Of a DNA stretch of 11,014 bases, positions 5,726-11,014 are shown piece after piece. The stretch's first letter is position 1. Each line of letters starts with the position of its first letter. The stretch comes from Gammaproteobacteria bacterium (GTDB taxonomy: Bacteria; Pseudomonadota; Gammaproteobacteria; SZUA-152). The stretch is taken from assembly GCA_024762755.1 (NCBI GenBank), contig JANTGX010000046.1, forward strand, positions 1 through 11,014, read 5' to 3'. A program made the translations under genes and the position numbers. The notes under the pieces were generated by a model. The model was not told the origin of the DNA and searched no databases. It saw nothing but the letters and a program-made list of their open reading frames with translations.

Positions 5726-7231
5726 ATGTCGGATATCCTGCGCCAACAGACCCTGCAGCGGGTGCGCCAGCGCCTGGAGGAGGCGGGCGACCTGCCCATC
5801 TTCAGTGCCAGCGTCAATCGCGTGCAGCAGATCGGTGCCGACCCGGACGCCGACGCCATGGCCCTGGCGGTGGAGATCCTCAAGGACGCCAGCCTCACCA
5901 CCAAGCTGCTGCGCCTGGCCAACTCGCCCACCTACAACCGTGGCACGGGCAAGATCGCCAATCTCTCCCGCGCCGTGGTGGTGCTGGGCTTCGAGACGGT
6001 ACGCAACGCCGTGCTCACGCTCAAGCTCATCGACGGCCTGCAACAACAGACCGACGCAGACATGACCGGCCTGCTGGTGAACGCCTATCTCTCCGCCGGC
6101 TTCGTGCGGGGCATCGCCGCCCGCTGCGAACTCCGCGACATCGAGCAGAGCTACATCTGCGGCCTGCTGCACAACCTCGGCGAGATGGTCGCCGCGCATA
6201 CCCTGGCAGCGGAATACCGCCAGATCGACGACCTGCAGAAGGCCGAGAACCTGCCGCGCGCCCACGCCGAACAGCGCATCCTCGGCACCAGCCTGCACGC
6301 TCTGGGTCAGGCCGTGGCGAAGGACTGGGCATTTCCCCAGAGCGTGGTGCAGACCCTCGCCGAGCACCGCCCCAGTGAACGCGCACCGCGCGATCAGACC
6401 GAGCTCACCGGCCTGCTCGCCAGCCTCGCCGGCCAGGTGATGGAGCTGCTGTACGCCGAGCGGCCACGGGGCGAACAGGATCTGAGCCGGCTGCTGTACG
6501 ACATCTCGCGCAGTGCCGGCATCCCCCGCGAGCAGGTGGACGAGGCCCTCGAGCAGGCCTTCCGTCAGTGCTGCGACCTGGCGCAGACCTACGGCCTCGA
6601 CCGCCGCCACCTGCTGCCACGGCTGCGCGCCGGTGGCGACGAGGCACTGGACAAACTGGCCGGCCGCTTCTCCTTCTACGTCCGCCAGGAGCTCGCCCCG
6701 CCGCAGACCCCCACCACCGCCAGCCCCGGCGACCCCATCGCCCTGCTCGACACCCTCTACGAACTGAGCGCGCTGATGGCGCAGAAGACCAGCATCAATG
6801 CCCTCCTCGGCCGCGTCCTCGAAGGCCTCTGCCGCGGCGCCGGCTTCGACCGCGCCCTGCTGCTCCTGCTGCGCCCCGATCACCGCAGCTTCGCCGGGCG
6901 CCTGGCCAGCGGCGAGGGGGCCGAGGCCTTGATGCAGGCCTGCGACTTCCCCGTCGACACCTCGGGTGATCTGTTCTCCCAGGTACTCATGGATGGCGGG
7001 GAACTGTGCCTGACCGAACTCGCGGCGGGCGACGAGGCGCGCCTCCCCGCCGGCTTCCTGGCCGCCAGCGGCGCCCCCGGCTTCATCCTTGGCGCCCTGC
7101 ACGGACGCAGCCGCCCGGTGGGCCTGTTCTATGCCGACCGCGCACTGAGCCGCGCGCCCATCGACGCCACTGCGCAGCGCAACTTCCAGCAACTGGTGGC
7201 CCAGGCACGCATCGCCCTGCAGATGCGCTGA
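5726..7231 (+). CDS. HDOD domain protein with C-terminal GAF domain
   Basis: This encodes 501 residues with no signal peptide or membrane segment, so it is a cytosolic regulator. Residues about 20-215 form an HDOD domain: LPIFSASVNRVQQI at the start, LVEIL-like LAVEILKDASLTTKLLRLANSPTYN, the VVVLGFETVRNAVL helix and GLLHNLGEMV at 146-155, where the HD pair of true phosphohydrolases is replaced by HN. A helical linker runs to about 335. Residues about 337-498 look like a GAF sensor domain, with the pattern LLGRVLEGLCRGAGFDRALLLLL and a final PVGLFYADR strand. HDOD proteins act in signalling (motility, biofilm, cyclic-di-GMP networks) without a known reaction. The ATG at 5726 has AAGGA 4 nt upstream. 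A longer in-frame start at 5618 would cross the promoter dyad and is rejected. The GAF ligand is unknown. Confidence 0.87.
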   Translation: MSDILRQQTLQRVRQRLEEAGDLPIFSASVNRVQQIGADPDADAMALAVEILKDASLTTKLLRLANSPTYNRGTGKIANLSRAVVVLGFETVRNAVLTLKLIDGLQQQTDADMTGLLVNAYLSAGFVRGIAARCELRDIEQSYICGLLHNLGEMVAAHTLAAEYRQIDDLQKAENLPRAHAEQRILGTSLHALGQAVAKDWAFPQSVVQTLAEHRPSERAPRDQTELTGLLASLAGQVMELLYAERPRGEQDLSRLLYDISRSAGIPREQVDEALEQAFRQCCDLAQTYGLDRRHLLPRLRAGGDEALDKLAGRFSFYVRQELAPPQTPTTASPGDPIALLDTLYELSALMAQKTSINALLGRVLEGLCRGAGFDRALLLLLRPDHRSFAGRLASGEGAEALMQACDFPVDTSGDLFSQVLMDGGELCLTELAAGDEARLPAGFLAASGAPGFILGALHGRSRPVGLFYADRALSRAPIDATAQRNFQQLVAQARIALQMR

Positions 7232-7250
7232 CGGCGGCCGCCCCGCCTTC

Positions 7251-7841
7251 ATGAAACAGCCCGGTTGGGCTATGATGCCGCGACTTTTCAGCCGTCGGTC
7301 GCCATACGTGCAGAGCCCCCTTCATCGCCGCCTCAAGCGCCTCATCGGCGCCATCGAATTCATCAGCGAGTGGAGCGGCCGCGCCGTCTCCTGGCTGGTG
7401 CTGGCGATGGTGCTGCTGATCGCCTACGACGTGGCCATGCGCTACCTCTGGCAACAGGGCTCGGTGGCCCTGCAGGAACTGGAGTGGCACCTGTTCGGCC
7501 TGCTCTTCCTCCTCGGCGGCGCCTACACCCTCAAGCACGACGCCCACGTCCGGGTAGACATCGTCTACCACAGTCACTGGATGAACCCGCGCCGCCGGGC
7601 CTGGGTGGACCTGCTCGGCGGGCTGTTCCTGCTCACCCCCTTCTGCCTGCTGGTCATCGTCACCTCCCTGCCCTTCGTCACCCGCGCCTATGGCCTGGGC
7701 GAGGGCTCACCCGATCCCGGCGGCCTGCCCGCCCGCTGGTTGCTCAAGGCCGCCATCCCCCTGGGCTTCGGCCTGCTGCAGCTGCAAGGCATCGCCAGCA
7801 TGTTGCGCAGCCTGCTCGTGCTGAGCGAGCGGGACGCCTGA
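7251..7841 (+). CDS. TRAP transporter small permease subunit (DctQ family)
   Basis: This encodes up to 196 residues, an inner-membrane protein of four predicted helices (about 43-64, 79-97, 118-140, 163-190). The motif QELEWHLFGLLFLLGGAYTL with KHDAHVRVDI (76-104) is characteristic of DctQ, and GEGSPDPGGLPARW (150-163) resembles the subfamily called mannitol/chloroaromatic (FcbT2). It partners the large permease downstream to form a sodium-driven organic-acid or related importer. The start is unsettled: 7251 gives the longest product but has no Shine-Dalgarno; ATGs at 7272 and 7275 or GTG at 7308 would give a more usual short N-terminus, and TATGAT at 7271-7276 could be a -10 favouring 7308. 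The stop overlaps the next start (TGATG). Confidence 0.88.
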   Translation: MKQPGWAMMPRLFSRRSPYVQSPLHRRLKRLIGAIEFISEWSGRAVSWLVLAMVLLIAYDVAMRYLWQQGSVALQELEWHLFGLLFLLGGAYTLKHDAHVRVDIVYHSHWMNPRRRAWVDLLGGLFLLTPFCLLVIVTSLPFVTRAYGLGEGSPDPGGLPARWLLKAAIPLGFGLLQLQGIASMLRSLLVLSERDA

Positions 7842-9154
7842 TGGCGATCTGGGCCATCGTCATGCTGGCGGCCGCCATCGCCCTGCTCATGCTGGGCTAT
7901 CCCGTGGCCTTCACCCTCGGCGCCACCGCCATGCTGTTCGGCGGCCTGCACCTCGGCCTGGACTTCTTCGCCCTGCTGCCCCTGCGGATCTGGGGCATCA
8001 TGACCAACTTCACCCTGCTCGCGGTGCCCCTGTTCGTCTTCATGGGCGTGATCCTGGAGAAGTCCGGCCTGGCCGAGGAACTGCTGGAGACCATGGGCCG
8101 CCTGTTCGGTCGCCTGCGCGGCGGCATGGGCGTGTCCATCGTCATCGTCGGCGCCCTGCTCGCCGCCACCACCGGCGTGGTGGGAGCGACGGTGGTGACC
8201 ATGGCGGTGATCGCCCTGCCGGTGATGCTCAAACACGGCTACAAGGCCGAGCTGGCCACCGGCACCATCGCCGCCTCGGGCACCCTGGGGCAGATCGTGC
8301 CGCCGAGCATCGTGCTCATCCTGCTCGGCGACATCGTCGGCGTACCCGTGGGCAAGCTGTTCATGGCCGCGGTGACGCCGGGGCTGCTGCTCATCGGCAT
8401 CTTCATGCTCTACATCCTGCTGCTGGCCAAATGGCGTCCCAGCCAGGCCCCGGCCCTGAGCGTCGACGACAGGGACGGAAGCCTCCTGCCGCGGGTGATC
8501 AAGAGCCTGATCCCCCCGCTGGCCCTGGTCTTCGCCGTGCTCGGTTCCATCTTCTTCGGCATCGCCTCGCCCACCGAATCGGCCGCCGTGGGCGCACTCG
8601 GCGCCATGCTGCTGGCCGCCGCCCACCGTCGCCTGAACCTGGCCAACCTGCGCCAGGCCATGCGCAGCACGACCCGTATGACCAGCATGGTGTTCCTCAT
8701 CCTCATCGGCGCCACCGCCTTCGGCTTGGTGTTCCGTGGCCTGGGTGGCGACGACCTGGTGCACCGCGTGATGACCGACCTGCCCGGCGGCGAGTGGGGC
8801 TTCCTGCTGCTGAGCATGCTCATCATCTTCATCCTCGGCTTCTTTCTCGACTTCATCGAGATCAGCTTCATCGTGGTGCCCATCCTCGCCCCCATCGCCA
8901 TCCACCTGGGTATCGACCCCCTGTGGTTCGCCGTGCTCATCGCACTGAATCTGCAGACCTCCTTCCTCACCCCGCCCTTCGGCTTCTCCCTCTTCTACCT
9001 CAAGGCCGCCGCGCCCCCCGGGGTGCGCATGGAGCAGATCTACCGTGGCATCCTGCCCTTCGTCGCCATCCAGATCGCCGCCCTGGTGGGGGTGGCACTG
9101 TTCCCGCAGATCGCCCTCTGGCTGCCGACCCTGATGGACCAGATCGCCCGCTGA
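7841..9154 (+). CDS. TRAP transporter large permease subunit (DctM family)
   Basis: This encodes 437 residues, the normal size for DctM, with about a dozen hydrophobic helices in the inner membrane. It is the ion-coupled transport subunit (IT/DctM superfamily). Recognisable blocks in order are VPLFVFMGVILEKSG, GTLGQIVPPSIVLILLGD, GIASPTESAAVGALGA, ILGFFLDFIEISFIVVPI and LQTSFLTPPFGFSLFYLK, the two half-sites that frame the substrate and Na+ pocket. The ATG at 7841 shares its A with the DctQ stop, so translation is coupled. No periplasmic binding subunit (DctP) follows; the next gene is a regulator. The subfamily looks like the mannitol/chloroaromatic type (FcbT3), but the substrate cannot be read from the sequence. 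Confidence 0.93.
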   Translation: MAIWAIVMLAAAIALLMLGYPVAFTLGATAMLFGGLHLGLDFFALLPLRIWGIMTNFTLLAVPLFVFMGVILEKSGLAEELLETMGRLFGRLRGGMGVSIVIVGALLAATTGVVGATVVTMAVIALPVMLKHGYKAELATGTIAASGTLGQIVPPSIVLILLGDIVGVPVGKLFMAAVTPGLLLIGIFMLYILLLAKWRPSQAPALSVDDRDGSLLPRVIKSLIPPLALVFAVLGSIFFGIASPTESAAVGALGAMLLAAAHRRLNLANLRQAMRSTTRMTSMVFLILIGATAFGLVFRGLGGDDLVHRVMTDLPGGEWGFLLLSMLIIFILGFFLDFIEISFIVVPILAPIAIHLGIDPLWFAVLIALNLQTSFLTPPFGFSLFYLKAAAPPGVRMEQIYRGILPFVAIQIAALVGVALFPQIALWLPTLMDQIAR

Positions 9155-9201
9155 CGATCCGCCATGGGTGCGCCGGGCTGGGCCCGGCCGAATACGGCCA
9201 A

Positions 9202-9236
9202 CAGGCTGTTGAAAAACGCCATTTTTCGACAGCCTG
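9202..9236. repeat. Long hairpin, candidate dispersed repeat or MITE-like element
   Basis: CAGGCTGTTGAAAAA (9202-9216) pairs with TTTTTCGACAGCCTG (9222-9236) over a 5-nt loop: 15 pairs, with a single T-G mismatch (a wobble pair in RNA). The A/T-rich end is next to the loop, not at the 3' end, so it is not a standard terminator. The AGGCTGTTGAAAAA motif resembles ends of some insertion elements and intergenic repeats I recall from gammaproteobacteria, but I cannot name one. Confidence 0.7.
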
Positions 9237-9259
9237 GCAAAATCGCATTTTGCTTTTCG
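9237..9259 (+). terminator. Weak terminator-like hairpin after the TRAP permease
   Basis: GCAAAAT (9237-9243) pairs with ATTTTGC (9247-9253) over a 3-nt loop and is followed by TTTTCGT. The stem is short and AT-rich, so termination would be modest. It abuts the 15-bp hairpin directly. Two further overlapping and mutually exclusive hairpins follow: CTGCC/GGCAG (9261-9276) and AAAGGC/GCCTTT (9269-9285). Confidence 0.35.
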
Positions 9260-9354
9260 TCTGCCGCAAAAGGCAGGAAGCCTTTATCAACGACTGGCTA
9301 AAGCCCCCTCCCCCGCCGCCGATACTCCAGTATCCCGAGGTGCCAGGAGGGCAC

Positions 9355-10563
9355 ATGCCGACATCGGTCTACATCGCCAGACAACCCATCTACAACCGCG
9401 ACATGAGCGTGCACGGCTACGAACTGCTGTACCGTGCCGGCGACACCCAGCAGGCGAACGTCACCGACGGCGAGCTGGCCACCTCACAGCTGCTGGTCAA
9501 CGCCCTGATGGAGATCGGCCTGCCGCACCTGGTGGGTGACCGCCTGGCCTTCGTCAACCTCACCGAACGCTTCATCCTCGACGGGCTGCCCAGCGCCTTC
9601 ACCCCCGGACAGATCGTGCTCGAGGTGCTGGAGGACGTGGCGCCGACGGCCGCCGTGGTAGAGGCACTGAGCCGGCTCAAGGCCGCCGGGCACACCATCG
9701 CCCTGGACGACTTCGAATACAGCGAGGCCCAGCGGCCGCTGCTGGCCCTGGCCGACCTCATCAAGCTGGACGTACTCGACCTGGCGCCGGCCGAGATCGC
9801 CCGCCGGGTACGCCAACTGGCGCCCTTTCAGCGTCCCCTGCTGGCGGAGAAGGTGGAGACGCGCGAACAGTTCCAGCACTGCCTCCAACTGGGCTTCACG
9901 TATTTCCAGGGCTACTTCTTCTGCAAGCCCGACCTGGTTCAGGGCGGGCACACACCCGCCTGCCGCAGCGTCATCCTGCAGATGCTGGCCCGCCTGCAGG
10001 ATCCCGATCTGGAGTTCGAGCAACTGGCCGACCTCATCGCCCGGGACGTCAGCTTCGCCTATCGAATCCTGCGTTACATCAACTCCGCCGCCTTCGGCCT
10101 GCGCCGCAAGGTGGACTCCATCCAGCACGCCGCCACCCTCATCGGCCTGCAACGCATCAAGACCTGGCTCACCATCCTCGCCCTCTCCCAGGTGGACGAC
10201 AAACCCCACGAACTCATGCTCACCTCGCTGATCCGCGCCCGCCTGTGCGAGCTGCTGGCCACGGAGATGGGCGTCGCCCCCGGCAACGCCTTCACCATCG
10301 GCCTGTTCTCCACCCTCGACGCCCTCACCGACCAGCCACTGGAGACGGTCCTCGCCGAGCTGCCCCTGGCCGAGGAGATCAACCAGGCCCTCATCGACCA
10401 CACCGGGACCGCCGGGCGGCTGCTGCACCTGGTATTGGCCTACGAGGCCGGCGATTGGGAGACGGTAGACGCGGCCCAGCTGGAAGTGGGCACCCTCAGC
10501 GAGGCCTACCTCGAGGCCGTCGAGTGGTCCGGCGGCCTGGCGCGGTCGCTGGTCGGGGCCTGA
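9355..10563 (+). CDS. EAL-like and HDOD domain signalling protein (YuxH-type)
   Basis: This encodes 402 residues, cytosolic. Residues about 5-200 are a divergent EAL domain: the signature is YELLYR (22-27) instead of EALLR, Asn68 (VNLT), Glu90 (IVLEVLE), Asp118-Asp119 (LDDF), Lys137 (IKLD), Glu165 to Glu168 (AEKVE) and QGYFFCKP (185-192) are kept, but the loop after DDF reads EYSEAQ rather than GTGYSS. Loss of that loop suggests weak or no cyclic-di-GMP phosphodiesterase activity. Residues about 205-400 form the HDOD domain, with FAYRILRYINSAAFGLRRKVDSIQHAATLIG and GLFSTLDAL typical of YuxH-type EAL-HDOD proteins. The ATG at 9355 has AGGAGG 4 nt upstream. A GATAC-TCCA-GTATC hairpin (9321-9334) lies just before it. 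It likely acts as a signalling scaffold or c-di-GMP-linked regulator. Confidence 0.92.
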   Translation: MPTSVYIARQPIYNRDMSVHGYELLYRAGDTQQANVTDGELATSQLLVNALMEIGLPHLVGDRLAFVNLTERFILDGLPSAFTPGQIVLEVLEDVAPTAAVVEALSRLKAAGHTIALDDFEYSEAQRPLLALADLIKLDVLDLAPAEIARRVRQLAPFQRPLLAEKVETREQFQHCLQLGFTYFQGYFFCKPDLVQGGHTPACRSVILQMLARLQDPDLEFEQLADLIARDVSFAYRILRYINSAAFGLRRKVDSIQHAATLIGLQRIKTWLTILALSQVDDKPHELMLTSLIRARLCELLATEMGVAPGNAFTIGLFSTLDALTDQPLETVLAELPLAEEINQALIDHTGTAGRLLHLVLAYEAGDWETVDAAQLEVGTLSEAYLEAVEWSGGLARSLVGA

Positions 10564-10565
10564 GC

Positions 10566-10587
10566 AGGGCCATAGTAGGGCCATAGT
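10566..10587 (+). repeat. Perfect tandem repeat of an 11-bp unit
   Basis: AGGGCCATAGT occurs twice back to back (10566-10576 and 10577-10587), starting right after the stop codon of the EAL-HDOD gene. The second copy ends on the first T of the TTGACG -35. The 11-bp period places the two copies on the same face of the helix, as expected for an activator or repressor site. Confidence 0.85.
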
Positions 10588-10615
10588 TGACGCCCCGGGC
10601 CCGCGGCAGAATACT
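10587..10615 (+). promoter_or_regulatory. Promoter of the FAH-family gene, probably leaderless
   Basis: TTGACG (10587-10592, five of six) is followed after 17 bp by AATACT (10610-10615, four of six). Transcription would begin about 7 nt later, at or beside the ATG at 10622. No Shine-Dalgarno precedes that ATG, consistent with a leaderless message. Confidence 0.45.
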
Positions 10616-10621
10616 GTCCGC

Positions 10622-11014
10622 ATGGCCAAGGCATACCTTCGCGGCGAAGACCCCATCCCCCTGCACACCCTCTTCTGCATCGGACAGAACTACGCCGCCC
10701 ACGCCCGCGAGCTGAACGCCCCCCTGGCCGAGCAGCCGGTGGTATTCCTCAAACCCGAGTCCAGCGTGGTGCACGACGGCGACTCGGTGATCCTGCCGCG
10801 GGCCAGCCAGGACGTGCACCACGAGGTCGAGCTGGTGCTCGTCCTCGCGCGTGGCGGCAGATACATCCCGCGCCAGTCGGCCCTTGAACACGTCGCCGGC
10901 TACGCCGTCGGCATCGACGTCACCGCGCGCGACCTGCAGAACACCGCCCGCCGACTCGGCCTGCCCTGGGCCGTGGCCAAGGGCTACGACACCTTCGCCC
11001 CGCTGGCCGAATTC
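10622..11014 (+). CDS. Fumarylacetoacetate hydrolase family protein, N-terminal part
   Basis: The frame is open from ATG 10622 to the window end, giving 131 residues, about 60% of a typical 200-220-residue YcgM-type member. FAH-family enzymes are cytosolic and metal dependent, cleaving or decarboxylating acylpyruvates such as fumarylpyruvate or oxaloacetate. The sequence shows CIGQNYAAHARE (19-30), VVFLKPESSVV (40-50), the metal-binding HHEVEL with Glu68 and Glu70, a third ligand Asp99 in GIDVTARDLQ (97-106), and GLPWAVAKGYDTFAPL with Lys120. All active-site elements expected in this portion are intact. The start was chosen because the family begins closely before CIGQNY; there is no Shine-Dalgarno. 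The exact substrate is unknown. The C-terminal part lies beyond the window. Confidence 0.9.
   Translation, partial: MAKAYLRGEDPIPLHTLFCIGQNYAAHARELNAPLAEQPVVFLKPESSVVHDGDSVILPRASQDVHHEVELVLVLARGGRYIPRQSALEHVAGYAVGIDVTARDLQNTARRLGLPWAVAKGYDTFAPLAEF

Larger units (their letters stand above)
9155..9354. other. Intergenic region between the TRAP permease and the EAL-HDOD gene
   Basis: There is no gene in these 200 nt, although a frame stays open across it because of few stops. The middle (about 9202-9300) is AT-rich compared with its neighbours and is built of consecutive hairpins; the end (9301-9354) is C-rich and holds the ribosome-binding site of the EAL-HDOD gene. No clear promoter could be picked out. 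Confidence 0.55.

Noticed and set aside
8431..9354. Upstream extension of the EAL-HDOD gene
   Set aside because: It is an out-of-frame reading of dctM plus the hairpin region; AGGAGG and the conserved IARQPIYN start support 9355.
11009..11014. GAATTC (EcoRI site) exactly at the window end as a possible cloning boundary
   Set aside because: It encodes Glu-Phe within a continuous FAH-family frame; the coincidence has no further support.
1..11014. CRISPR array, tRNA, rRNA, toxin-antitoxin or defence island
   Set aside because: No spaced direct-repeat array, RNA-gene signature or such protein family was seen on either strand.

Overview
This is a GC-rich, densely coding chromosomal window from a gammaproteobacterium. 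The gene families fit Chromatiales-like or Pseudomonas-like relatives: a DUF2782 protein, a class I cytochrome c, SerB, paired TraF_2 porin-like proteins, HDOD regulators and a TRAP permease. No rRNA, tRNA, CRISPR array, transposase or phage gene is visible. The taxon is an inference from gene content and composition, not a direct identification.

Layout. The window opens with the last 72 codons of a DUF2782 gene (1-219). A 261-nt leader/promoter region follows, then a small exported cytochrome c (481-801) with a strong intrinsic terminator. The next 397-nt gap (802-1198) is AT-rich for this genome and holds four DnaA-box matches, three of them packed into 35 bp. This is the most unusual non-coding stretch. 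After it come a fructosamine-3-kinase-family protein (1199-2068), serB (2121-2969) and, overlapping serB by 4 nt, a TraF_2-family outer-membrane protein (2966-4096). A second TraF_2-family protein lies convergently on the minus strand (4178-5587), with a terminator between the two. The divergent spacer 5588-5725 carries an inverted repeat whose arms resemble back-to-back sigma-28 -35 elements. To its right are an HDOD-GAF signalling protein (5726-7231), the two membrane subunits of a TRAP transporter (7251-7841 and 7841-9154), a 200-nt gap with stacked hairpins (9155-9354), an EAL-like/HDOD protein (9355-10563), and the first 131 codons of a fumarylacetoacetate-hydrolase-family enzyme (10622-11014), which runs off the window.

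How the genes may work together. SerB makes serine. The FN3K-like kinase probably repairs glycated protein amines. The two TraF_2 proteins are predicted outer-membrane barrels despite their conjugation-derived name. Two HDOD proteins, neither with an intact HD metal site, flank a TRAP permease that has no solute-binding subunit nearby, which suggests a signalling/uptake neighbourhood. No defence system or mobile gene cluster was found. The best candidates for undescribed biology are the DnaA-box cluster, the divergent promoter dyad, the hairpin repeat at 9202-9285 and the tandem 11-bp repeat before a probably leaderless gene.
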